Below, one piece after another: positions 35,526 through 43,810 of a stretch of 64,000 bases of DNA (positions are counted from its first letter, which is position 1; the number at the start of each line of letters is the position of its first letter). The stretch is from Phycisphaerae bacterium. GTDB lineage: Bacteria > Planctomycetota > Phycisphaerae > UBA1845. Made by a program: the position numbers and the translations under genes. The stretch covers positions 1 to 64,000 of the forward strand of contig JAJDDW010000016.1 in assembly GCA_029260115.1 (NCBI GenBank). Direction: 5' to 3'. A model generated the notes under the pieces. The model was not told the origin of the DNA, searched no databases, and saw only the letters and a list, made by a program, of their open reading frames with translations.

Positions 35526-36102
35526 GTTGGTTTGATAGGCCGAGGAAGTTGGCCATTAGCTGTGAACCTTCGGTCGTTAGAAAGCTCTCCGGGTGAAACT
35601 GCACGCCTTCGATGGGCATCGACTTATGACGGATGCCCATCAACTCATCGCGATCAGTCCAAGATGTCACTTCAAATTCATCGGGTAAACTATCTCGATT
35701 TATCGTGAGCGAATGATATCGCGTAGCCGTAAAGGGGTTTGATAAGCCTTCGTAACAGCCCGTGCCAACATGTTTGATGGGGCTGGTCTTTCCGTGCATG
35801 AGTCGAGCTTCACGCTGAATAGTTCCGCCGAACACCTGGCCAATGCACTGATGTCCAAGGCAAACGCCGAGGATAGGAATTTTTCCGGCGTAATGTCTGA
35901 TCACGTCGTTACTAATACCGGCTTCGTTGGGCGTGCAAGGCCCAGGTGAGATGATTACCCACGAAGGCCCAAGGCTGTCCAATTCGTCTAGCGTCGCTTG
36001 GTCATTACGCACGACTTGTATCGGATGGTCGGGTATAAGCGTGCCCACCTGTTGGACAAGGTTGTAGGTGAACGAATCATAGTTGTCGATAATGAGTATC
36101 AC
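35509..36102 (-). CDS. trpG/pabA: Glutamine amidotransferase, anthranilate/aminodeoxychorismate synthase component II
   Basis: A 197-residue class I glutamine amidotransferase that releases ammonia from glutamine for anthranilate or 4-amino-4-deoxychorismate synthesis. IIDNYDSFTYNL, SPGPCTPNEAGIS, the nucleophile elbow GVCLGHQ and HPES near the end give the Cys-His-Glu triad. The sequence alone does not separate TrpG from PabA, and in many bacteria one protein serves both pathways. The last few codons and the stop lie inside a dispersed palindromic repeat (35499-35525), so the natural C-terminus seems to have been replaced. It lies close after hemW on the same strand (31-base gap). Confidence 0.93.
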   Translation of the reverse strand: MILIIDNYDSFTYNLVQQVGTLIPDHPIQVVRNDQATLDELDSLGPSWVIISPGPCTPNEAGISNDVIRHYAGKIPILGVCLGHQCIGQVFGGTIQREARLMHGKTSPIKHVGTGCYEGLSNPFTATRYHSLTINRDSLPDEFEVTSWTDRDELMGIRHKSMPIEGVQFHPESFLTTEGSQLMANFLGLSNQPSRGL

Positions 36103-36133
36103 GACGATAGCCTAGCATGCCGGTTGAAAAGTA

Positions 36134-37348
36134 TCAATTCTCAAGCACATTAAGTGATGTATTCATGGGTCCGCAGGCGTAGGCCAATTCTCGAATGACG
36201 GCGTCTGCAACGAGTCGGCCTTGCGGTGTAAGCAGAATGTATGCGTCTGTGACGGCTATTTTTCCTAGCGTGACAAGGTGAGGGAGTACGGTCGCAAATT
36301 GTTCACGTGGGTCGATGTTAAACCGGCGTAGAAATGCGTCGATCGATATCCCTTCGATTAGCCTAAGCTGCATGAGCACGCTTTCGAGCATCAAGGCTTC
36401 GCGGCGCAGCGTTTCCACTTCGACTTCCGCGTGATGTTGCTGCTGCATCAGCTTTACATAGCCATTGACATCTGACACGTTTTTGTATCTACGATTATCC
36501 ACGCACCCCGCAGCGGACGGCCCGATGCCGATATAGGGCTGATTGCGCCAGTAGATTAAATTATGTTGCGACGCGCAGCCAGGGCGTGCGAAGTTGCTTG
36601 TTTCGTATTGGTCATAACCAGCCGCACAGAGTATGTCGATCGTGAGCAAGAACATGTCCGCTTCAAGCCCTTCGTCGCAGGGCGTAATTCTGCTGGCTGC
36701 ACGCATGGCGGTGAGTCGTGTGTTTGGTTCATAGGTCAGGCCATAACATGCGATGTGGTTTGGTGAGAGGTCAATCGCCCGCTGCAAAGACTGCGTCCAC
36801 GTTTCGATGGTCTGTCCTGGTATGCCGAAAATCAGGTCGAGATTGATTTGGCTGATGCCCGCGCGGCGCAACGTCGCGACTGATGGCGCGATATCGTCCG
36901 GCGTATGTAAGCGTTCCAGCGTAGCTAATTCTTCTGGGAAAAATGATTGTGCGCCCATCGAAACCCTTGATACGCCACATTGTTTAAGGAGCTGCGCTTT
37001 TTCGTATTCGACTGTCGCGGGGTTGGCTTCGACGGTGAATTCATCTAACTCAACCTGGCCCACGGATTTTGAAATAGCTTCTAGCACCAGCCGAAGTTCA
37101 TCGGAAGGTAGTGTCGTCGGCGTGCCACCTCCGACGAATACGGTTGAGATGTTGTATTCAAGAGAAGCAGTTCGCTGCTTAAGTTCCTCGACGACAGCTT
37201 CGACGAGCGGCTTCGTCTCTCGATCTTTAAGGGCGACAGAATAGAAATCGCAGTAGCCACACTTTGAATCGCAAAAAGGTATGTGGACGTACAACCCGCA
37301 CGGCTGGTCGACGATGCTGTTAGCTTTTTCTGTTTTGCACGATTCCAT
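36134..37348 (-). CDS. hemW: HemW-like radical SAM protein (coproporphyrinogen III oxidase family)
   Basis: A 404-residue cytoplasmic protein. The N-terminal radical SAM cluster CDSKCGYCDFYS follows the phrase GLYVHIPF, and GGGTPTTL, SMGAQSF and IFGIPGQT are typical of HemW/HemN-like proteins. The C-terminal HemN_C-like helical region is present (about 300-390). HemW inserts heme in other systems and is not a real coproporphyrinogen oxidase, so the old HemN label should be used with care. The start codon is an ATG with AGG nearby. It is probably cotranscribed with trpG/pabA. Confidence 0.92.
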   Translation of the reverse strand: MESCKTEKANSIVDQPCGLYVHIPFCDSKCGYCDFYSVALKDRETKPLVEAVVEELKQRTASLEYNISTVFVGGGTPTTLPSDELRLVLEAISKSVGQVELDEFTVEANPATVEYEKAQLLKQCGVSRVSMGAQSFFPEELATLERLHTPDDIAPSVATLRRAGISQINLDLIFGIPGQTIETWTQSLQRAIDLSPNHIACYGLTYEPNTRLTAMRAASRITPCDEGLEADMFLLTIDILCAAGYDQYETSNFARPGCASQHNLIYWRNQPYIGIGPSAAGCVDNRRYKNVSDVNGYVKLMQQQHHAEVEVETLRREALMLESVLMQLRLIEGISIDAFLRRFNIDPREQFATVLPHLVTLGKIAVTDAYILLTPQGRLVADAVIRELAYACGPMNTSLNVLEN

Positions 37349-37659
37349 GCCTAATATGATAACATTATGTCGTTACGGTGTTTAGTGCGCTTGTAGAATA
37401 AGCTGCGTTGTCAAAGGCGTATCAGCAGGATAATTTCTTCATAACGGGCCAGGGGTTGATTTTTTGCAGAAATATAGCCCAAATATGTATCAATGTGCGT
37501 GAAATTGCCATGGCCAAGGCTGATGTGGTTTGTCGGCTAGCGTTCGGATGGATATAATATAGCGTGGTATAGTATGTGCATTGGCCATGTTCATGTGAGG
37601 CTTCCGCTCGGCGTCTTCGAGTCGGGGCTAGCGGTCGCTTCGTTCACGGGATGTGTGGT
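37349..37659. other. Divergent intergenic region, about 310 bp
   Basis: It separates hemW (-) from the FHA gene (+) and holds the promoter described at 37530-37558. I see no gene; the plus-strand frame extending upstream of 37660 has no ribosome site. Confidence 0.4.
37530..37558 (+). promoter_or_regulatory. Probable promoter of the FHA gene
   Basis: TTGTCG (37530-37535) and a perfect TATAAT (37553-37558) are 17 bases apart, about 100 bases before ATG 37660. This is one of the cleanest sigma70-like pairs in the window. Confidence 0.45.
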
Positions 37660-38145
37660 ATGGATGTCAAATTTATTATGTTCCTAGAGGATGGCAGTCG
37701 GCGGGATTTTCTCATCCCGCCGGGCACGACAAAGATAGGCCGACAGCGTGATTGTCAGATACGTATTCCGCTGTCGGATATTTCGCGCCATCATGCCGAA
37801 GTCGTGGTAGAGGAAGCCACTGCGTTACTTCGAGACTTAGGTTCTGCAAATGGCACGCTTCTTAATGACGAGCGCATATTTCTAGATGAGTTTCTCGAAG
37901 TGGGCGATCGGATTGTGGTTGGCCCTATTCGGTTAATTGTGCAAATTGACGATGACCCCAACGATGCAGAAGTCTTGGCCATCCACAAGGCCGCGCTAAG
38001 TGGTCAAACTTTGGACCAGCATAGCAGTACTGTCGGCACGTCTAAGCATGTATACATTTCTGATGAAGATGTTGATCCCATAGCCGCGTTAGAAGAACTG
38101 GCTTCTAGTGCTGACCAGACGGCGATCAACGATGACGATGATTAG
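37660..38145 (+). CDS. FHA domain protein
   Basis: A 161-residue cytoplasmic protein. Residues about 5-95 are a forkhead-associated phosphothreonine-binding domain: IGRQRDCQIRI, ISRHHAEV and LRDLGSANGTLLN are the conserved contacts (Gly-Arg, Ser-Arg-His, Asn-Gly). The C-terminal part is acidic and probably disordered. It likely reads Ser/Thr kinase signals, but no kinase gene is nearby. ATG 37660 has ACGGG 9 bases upstream; upstream in-frame ATGs lack this. Confidence 0.9.
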   Translation: MDVKFIMFLEDGSRRDFLIPPGTTKIGRQRDCQIRIPLSDISRHHAEVVVEEATALLRDLGSANGTLLNDERIFLDEFLEVGDRIVVGPIRLIVQIDDDPNDAEVLAIHKAALSGQTLDQHSSTVGTSKHVYISDEDVDPIAALEELASSADQTAINDDDD

Positions 38146-38217
38146 GATTAGTGGTCTGTTATTTGTGTGTGGTATCCGCCTGCCAGAAGTTAGGCTTTTC
38201 TTTCTCACGAGTTATTA

Positions 38218-38760
38218 ATGGCTACGTTGACAGAATCACAGGTGCTGGCAGAAAATCAGGTGCATACTCATCGCGACCTGCGTCGCCGGGCAGTGCGTCG
38301 TCAGTTGTTTCTATTATTGGTTGGCACGGTCGTGCTTGTCGCTTTTATCGTAGTGTTAGGTGACATGCGTCGTCAGCGATGGGCCATGGACCAAAGTCAT
38401 TGGTACGCGGCCCAACTAATGACGCGGTCCGGTGAATTCCGTGTGTTACCGTTAAATTTGTTCGTCAACGTCGTGCAGGATGTTCCGGAAGAACTTATGG
38501 CGCAGGCAAAACCATTTTCATATCTCTCTCGAGAGCAAGCCCGATTGTTGAGTAAATCTTCATTGCATTTGCTAGCCGCGTGGTCGCAACCTGTGCACCG
38601 TGTGTTAGCGACCGATGGCCGAGCGGTGGTGGTGTATGAAGACAGCAGCTTTCGACCAGTCTGGATGCACCTAGAAGACTTCGACCTACTGTTAACCCGT
38701 CAACAGGAAGAGATAGAACGCTTGAAGAATGCGCAGGACGGGGAAGCGCCGGGGTCGTAG
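38218..38760 (+). CDS. Single-pass membrane protein of unknown function
   Basis: A 180-residue protein: a basic cytoplasmic N-terminus (HRDLRRRAVRRQ), one membrane helix (about 29-48), then an extracytoplasmic domain of about 130 residues without cysteines, ending in a charged coiled-coil-like stretch (LLTRQQEEIERLKNA). I do not recognise the family. It lies 72 bases after the FHA gene in the same direction and may be cotranscribed with it. Confidence 0.75.
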   Translation: MATLTESQVLAENQVHTHRDLRRRAVRRQLFLLLVGTVVLVAFIVVLGDMRRQRWAMDQSHWYAAQLMTRSGEFRVLPLNLFVNVVQDVPEELMAQAKPFSYLSREQARLLSKSSLHLLAAWSQPVHRVLATDGRAVVVYEDSSFRPVWMHLEDFDLLLTRQQEEIERLKNAQDGEAPGS

Positions 38761-38855
38761 CCTTAAATTTTTATAGCGGCTATCCAACATTTCGCATGTC
38801 AGGTCGTTGATCTGCTCATACTATTTCTACGCCAGTTAGCCATTTCTAACCATCG

Positions 38856-41012
38856 CTACATGCCCGTGAAGGCTCGCGTGAATATTGCGTGGTCTGCCAG
38901 GTCTACGTCACCGTTGCTATCGAGATCGGCTATCGTACACGCGGGGGTGGTCGTTGTGCTTGGTCCACCGATGCAACTTGATAAAATTGAGTAATCATCG
39001 AGGTCCACATCGCCGTCGTTGTCCAAATCTGCGAGCATTCTACATGTCGTGCCAAGTTCGCCCGTACCAAATGTGGCTGCGTGATCGACCACGGCCCACA
39101 CTTGGTTGCTCGTTGTGTCCAGGCCGTATGTTCCAAGTGCACTGGATAATGGTGCACCACCTAGCGTAGCAGCAAAATCCTGAAAAATCCCAGCGAAGAA
39201 AGTAGCACTGGCACCATTGTCACTATTGCCGTTCACGGCTAGCTGCCAGTTCGCCGCGCTGCTATTGAAGTACAATAGGCTTAAGTTGGTCTCGGTAATT
39301 TCGACGCATAGATCAACGTCGCGGTAAGTCATCTGCACTACATACACGGGGACGGCTGTCGTAAATCCGACTTCAACAGCTTCACCGATCACGTCCGTCG
39401 ACGAATCGATGGGGCTGAATCCCTGAGACATGGAAACGTTACCGGATTCAGTCGCGGTTCCACCCAGCAATGTGGCGGCTGTAAATGTGCTGTTAGTGCC
39501 CACCAGGCCCACCCCAAGATTATCGCCCAGCGCATAAGCGGCATTGTCGGCAGGCGTGTCAGCCAGCGCAGCATTAAGCAACCATTGCACGTCGGAGACT
39601 GGGTCCGCGTTGAATAGAAATGTTTCGATATCGTTGTTAGTGCCGACAAAATTTGCCATTTTCAACGACGCAATAAATGTACCATCGTAATTGCCTGATA
39701 GGTGTCCAAAACGATCGAAATTTACATCACCCATAACGGTTTCTCCGGGTTTAATAGCCGTGTTAACATCATAACCAGAGACATCAAAGGGGCCTGTTGT
39801 AGTTGTGCCTGTTACTTTTACGCTCGCGCGATGTCCGTTTGCCGGAGGTGGCGCGTTGCTTAGATGCACTTTTTCCCCTCCAGAGATATTAACGGGGCTT
39901 GGGGCAGTAAGTGATGGGGATTCGAGCAGGCGAACTCTAATGGTTGTCGTGTTGTCCGGATCAGACAAGTTGCCGGTATTTATCACAACGATGTCGCTAT
40001 CGTAAGTATTAGATGGTAACGATCGATCTATGGATGCCAAAGTCCCCAGATAGATGGTCTGTCCCGCAAGGATGGGTTCGTCGATAGCCTGGCCCGCGTC
40101 AGAAAGTCCGCCGCCAGGTACTAGTTGTGTAGAGAAGGTCGTGTCGTTTAAAGAGGAATTTGTTACTTCTAAGCCCGTGGTGAATGTTCCAATACCTCGC
40201 AGAACGCTGTGCGACTGGATGACTCCAGTGGCGTCTATTGCTCCTTGGTTTATAGAAGGGAAAAGCTCGTCAAGGCCTGTGCCCACGCTGTCGATGTCAA
40301 AGTTGTCGATACCAAATTCGCTCGATGAACCACCTCCAGCAATGTCTATGATAAAGATACTAATGTAGGCGATATCAATAAATGGTCCATCATCGACATT
40401 AGATAGATCGTCGAAGAAGTCTGCCGCGTCGATATTGATGCGATCGGCGTATCCGTCAACTCCCCCCAGGCCAGTGAATGTATTTCCGAGAAAAAAAGAC
40501 TCTATGATCGCGCGTCCGTCCGAGTCTTCCATGTAGATGTCAACGAATAAGGGGGTCGCATCTGGTGAGCCTGCTACGGACCATGCAAAATCGAACGCGA
40601 CGGTTTGAGGTGTTTCGAAATTTAGGAAGTAGATTTCTAAGCTACCGAAGCCATTATCTATGGGGTTGCCCCACATTGCGTCGTTTGTGATTCCCGGCGC
40701 ATTGCCTACAACTTGATACTGACTGTCGAAAAATAGGTTGTTGCCGATAAAATTGTCGAACTCTACGCCGTCGGGCGTTTCAAAAAAATCATCTGGCAAT
40801 AGACCAGTCGGCGAGACTGGCCAATCGAACCCATCTCCGCTTGGTCCAGAGGTGAAAGTATAGTTAGGTTGCGCCGTCGCCGCCGAGACTAAACACAGCC
40901 AGGAAAGCACGCCGATGGTAGCCCGCATGTGAAGGTGTTGATATGAAAAGCCTATCTCCGAACGACAATATTGATCGCAATGCGAGGCTACATGATTGCT
41001 TCCAATTCCCAT
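38856..41012 (-). CDS. Large secreted protein with dockerin-like C-terminus
   Basis: A 718-residue protein. ATG 41012 has AAGGAG 7 bases upstream, giving a long n-region before the hydrophobic core (about 30-48, ending ATAQ); a shorter start at ATG 40928 would give a standard signal peptide. The body is beta-rich with many Asp/Asn/Gly turns, a choice-of-anchor-like N-terminal domain (FDNFIGNNLFF, VAFDFAWSVAG) and Ig-like segments. The final 60 residues hold two EF-hand-like repeats (DLDNDGDVDLDDYSIL and DLDSNGDVDLADHAIF), as in the pseudoprotease and beta-helix proteins. No enzyme motif is seen. Confidence 0.85.
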   Translation of the reverse strand: MGIGSNHVASHCDQYCRSEIGFSYQHLHMRATIGVLSWLCLVSAATAQPNYTFTSGPSGDGFDWPVSPTGLLPDDFFETPDGVEFDNFIGNNLFFDSQYQVVGNAPGITNDAMWGNPIDNGFGSLEIYFLNFETPQTVAFDFAWSVAGSPDATPLFVDIYMEDSDGRAIIESFFLGNTFTGLGGVDGYADRINIDAADFFDDLSNVDDGPFIDIAYISIFIIDIAGGGSSSEFGIDNFDIDSVGTGLDELFPSINQGAIDATGVIQSHSVLRGIGTFTTGLEVTNSSLNDTTFSTQLVPGGGLSDAGQAIDEPILAGQTIYLGTLASIDRSLPSNTYDSDIVVINTGNLSDPDNTTTIRVRLLESPSLTAPSPVNISGGEKVHLSNAPPPANGHRASVKVTGTTTTGPFDVSGYDVNTAIKPGETVMGDVNFDRFGHLSGNYDGTFIASLKMANFVGTNNDIETFLFNADPVSDVQWLLNAALADTPADNAAYALGDNLGVGLVGTNSTFTAATLLGGTATESGNVSMSQGFSPIDSSTDVIGEAVEVGFTTAVPVYVVQMTYRDVDLCVEITETNLSLLYFNSSAANWQLAVNGNSDNGASATFFAGIFQDFAATLGGAPLSSALGTYGLDTTSNQVWAVVDHAATFGTGELGTTCRMLADLDNDGDVDLDDYSILSSCIGGPSTTTTPACTIADLDSNGDVDLADHAIFTRAFTGM

Positions 41013-41120
41013 CTGACCACTCCTTTTAGCTGCATAATTTGGCGCGAACACGCCGATCCAGACTCGGCGAGAGGCTTACTACATCTAACTATTATCCCCG
41101 TTGTTTGGCTTTCTGAAAAA

Positions 41121-41384
41121 ATGCGATTCTTAAATAATTTGTTCCGAAAAGAGCCGCCGATCTGCATTTTCCTATATGATCCATACACTAACGAGCATGG
41201 TCATTGTACAAATGTCGTTAAATGGATACAAGCATTTTCGGGTCGATCTATTGATCGAAAAATTATTACCAATACGTCGACGGCTATCATCAATAGTCCC
41301 ATAACCGATGACCGGCTATTTTTGCCCCTTGGACGAACTGTTACTATTTCAAATGAAAAATATCATTTCGTGACGATGTGTTGA
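41121..41384 (+). CDS. Possible remnant or small hypothetical protein
   Basis: An 87-residue frame with AT-rich codon use. The start of the protein (CIFLYDPYTNEHGHCTNVVKWI) resembles the N-terminal Rossmann strand of glycosyltransferases, but the protein stops long before a full domain, so it may be a truncated gene. No good ribosome site precedes ATG 41121, and other in-frame starts lie upstream. It ends 3 bases before the stop of the convergent helicase gene. Confidence 0.35.
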   Translation: MRFLNNLFRKEPPICIFLYDPYTNEHGHCTNVVKWIQAFSGRSIDRKIITNTSTAIINSPITDDRLFLPLGRTVTISNEKYHFVTMC

Positions 41385-41386
41385 GC

Positions 41387-43570
41387 TCACTGATTCGCCT
41401 CCGCAAGTTTCCTTGCTTCTGCATCTGATTCTAAGAATCTATCGGTGTATCGTGGGTCAACGTTCTGGCAGATTTGGGTGGCTAGTTCTCCGATGCGTTC
41501 GTAATCTGGGTCTTGGGCTGAATGCTCATGAAACTCCCCGGCGAGGATGACCAGTCGTAATAGATGCCGCAGTACCAAACCCTCGTTCTTAAGAAGGTTT
41601 CGTGATCGGACAAATTTATCAAAGTCGCCGCCTAGATCGATAATTCCGCCCGCGATCCACTTCTCGTCTGCGATGACAATTTCCGGCGAGGCTAAGTGCG
41701 ACTCGAACAAGATACGCAGCATTTCCGGTAGCCGAATTCTTTTAGGCCCATAGTCCTCGACCATGTAATCTGCGCCGGTGTCTTCTTCCACGGCCGCTAG
41801 TCCGCCTGCCGGGTGGGGGAGCGCCAGCCCGCGCGCGAGAAGTTGAGGCGTGAGCACTTCGGTTTCTAGCAAACTCGCAGGCCGATCTTCCATTGGTGCA
41901 ACCGCCCGCCGTACGGCTGGTGGCATGGGGAGTACGGATTCTAGCGCTTCAAGCTTTTCTTCCATTTGTCCACGGGATAATTGCTTTACCAGAAACGCGC
42001 CAAACAGGGGATCGACACTACGAAAATCTTTTAGCTCGTGTATGTTATCGTTGAGTGCCACAGTCTCGCCATTTTCAGCCAGCGTGAGATAGTTTAGCTT
42101 AGCGAGGTTGGCAATCATGTGGTCTAGTTGAGATTGGAATTTTTCGAGTCGTACAGGCTCGTTGAAACGCTTACCCAGAAATTCTCGAACCCCGGCTAGT
42201 GATCCTTGTTGCGTGATGAGATAGATCAATATCTGATAAGGGATCATCGACCGACTGTGCAGCTTAGCCGGTCCGGCTTTGACGAGCGTATTCAGTTGAC
42301 CCTCGGCCCAGTATTGTTGCGTAGTACGCCTTTTAGGTTTCTTTCGTTCGAGCTGTTTCCGTGCTCGCATGATGCCCGGGTCTGTTGATTTGGGGTCTAT
42401 TTTTTCGTACTTTTTGTGCCACTTAGCGATTTTGACGTCGTCTTCGTGAGCCATCGCGTAGACGTACCCCGAAGTGTCGAACTGTGGCCGACCTGCGCGC
42501 CCGAACATTTGATGGGCGTCGGAAGGTGGGATGAGTTTCTTCTCCCGAGGCTTTCCTTTTAGCAGCGAATTGATTACGACCGATCTAGCCGGCAGGTTAA
42601 TGCCCGCCGCTAACGTTTCTGTACAGACGACGAAGGGCGTAAGTTTTTCAAGAAAGAGATTTTCGATAATCTCTTTATACTTGGGCAAGATGCCCGCATG
42701 ATGTACGCCGACGCCACGAATAAGCATTTGTCGAAGCTTGGGTCCGATGCCGGAAAGAAACAACTCGGGTGGTAGGCGCTTCTCGATTTCGTTGCGGGCT
42801 GCCTCGTTGATGAGCTTGAGGCCTTTGAGCCTTTCAGCGACGTCCCAACATTCATCCCTACTAAAACAAAAGACCAAGGCCGGCGTGCGATTGTCGGCGT
42901 CATTTACGCTTATCATTTCGACTAGGTGTTCGGTGAGGAGTTTTTCGCCAACCCAGATAAATTCCAGAGGTACGCGCCGCTCGTTGGATTGGATTAGTGA
43001 CAAATGTCTGTCATGTTTCGCCTTAGCCCATTGAGTAAATTCGGCACTGTTGCCAACAGTAGCCGAAAGGAGCATGAGCCGAATCGAGTGGGGCAGCAAC
43101 GACAACGACAGTTCCCACACAATGCCACGATCATGCGAGTTGAAATAATGAAACTCGTCCATGACGACGCTGCTAACATCGGTGAGCATGGATTCTTCGC
43201 TGAGGATATGATTGAGTAATATCTCAGCTACGACCACGCGAATGGTGGCGTCGGGATTTATTTTTCGGTTCCCCGTCATGAGGCCCACACTGTCTCGCGG
43301 GAACCCCCAGCGCTCTGCTGCGTCTTGAAACTCGCGAAATTTTTGATCGGTTAAGGCGATGAGCGGCGTCGTGTAATAAAGTTTCGTGCCGGTTTGCAGC
43401 GCTTCAAAGATAGCCGCTTCTGCGATGAGCGTTTTTCCCATACCAGTGGGGGCCGTGATTAGCACACCACCCTCGGCTTCAAACCATGCCAGTAGAGCCT
43501 CTTCTTGGAAGGGGTACAAATCGAACTCAAGTGAATCCAGAAACTTATCACATATAGCTGAGCGGTCCAT
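41387..43570 (-). CDS. Ski2-like DEAD/DEAH-box helicase
   Basis: A 727-residue superfamily 2 helicase. Motif I is APTGMGKT, motif II is MDEFH, motif III is LLSATVG, and the motif VI region is FGRAGRPQFD; the last and the following architecture place it with Ski2/Mtr4/Hel308-like enzymes rather than RecQ or RhlB. RecA1 spans about 20-215, RecA2 about 235-400, then a helical region with a Lys/Arg-rich stretch (about 405-430). The substrate could be RNA or branched DNA; the sequence does not decide. It is unusual as a bacterial gene but known in planctomycetes. A repeat element follows upstream of its start at 43681. Confidence 0.9.
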   Translation of the reverse strand: MDRSAICDKFLDSLEFDLYPFQEEALLAWFEAEGGVLITAPTGMGKTLIAEAAIFEALQTGTKLYYTTPLIALTDQKFREFQDAAERWGFPRDSVGLMTGNRKINPDATIRVVVAEILLNHILSEESMLTDVSSVVMDEFHYFNSHDRGIVWELSLSLLPHSIRLMLLSATVGNSAEFTQWAKAKHDRHLSLIQSNERRVPLEFIWVGEKLLTEHLVEMISVNDADNRTPALVFCFSRDECWDVAERLKGLKLINEAARNEIEKRLPPELFLSGIGPKLRQMLIRGVGVHHAGILPKYKEIIENLFLEKLTPFVVCTETLAAGINLPARSVVINSLLKGKPREKKLIPPSDAHQMFGRAGRPQFDTSGYVYAMAHEDDVKIAKWHKKYEKIDPKSTDPGIMRARKQLERKKPKRRTTQQYWAEGQLNTLVKAGPAKLHSRSMIPYQILIYLITQQGSLAGVREFLGKRFNEPVRLEKFQSQLDHMIANLAKLNYLTLAENGETVALNDNIHELKDFRSVDPLFGAFLVKQLSRGQMEEKLEALESVLPMPPAVRRAVAPMEDRPASLLETEVLTPQLLARGLALPHPAGGLAAVEEDTGADYMVEDYGPKRIRLPEMLRILFESHLASPEIVIADEKWIAGGIIDLGGDFDKFVRSRNLLKNEGLVLRHLLRLVILAGEFHEHSAQDPDYERIGELATQICQNVDPRYTDRFLESDAEARKLAEANQ

Positions 43571-43680
43571 GCACCTAGCTTAGCCGGTTAAGCGGTTCAT
43601 GTCTCGGCATTGCGCATTACATCACAGAAGCACAAGCATTTCTTCAAGGATGGCAACCGCTTGTTCTAGCATGTTCGCCC

Positions 43681-43761
43681 GTCATCCCTGCGCAAGCGGG
43701 AATCTAGTTCTTTATCGTATGCGTATTCCAGCCGCTGGAATCCCGCTTAGGCGAGAATGAC
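43681..43761. repeat. MITE-like palindrome, copy 2
   Basis: An 81-bp element starting GTCATCCCTGCGCAAGCGGG and ending CCCGCTTAGGCGAGAATGAC, with imperfect inverted ends. It is related to 35368-35445 but more diverged. It lies 50 bases downstream of the end of the PLP enzyme gene. Confidence 0.65.
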
Positions 43762-43810
43762 AACATGCAGCATACTCATGAAATTTATTGAATAGCTCAC
43801 GGTATTAAGC

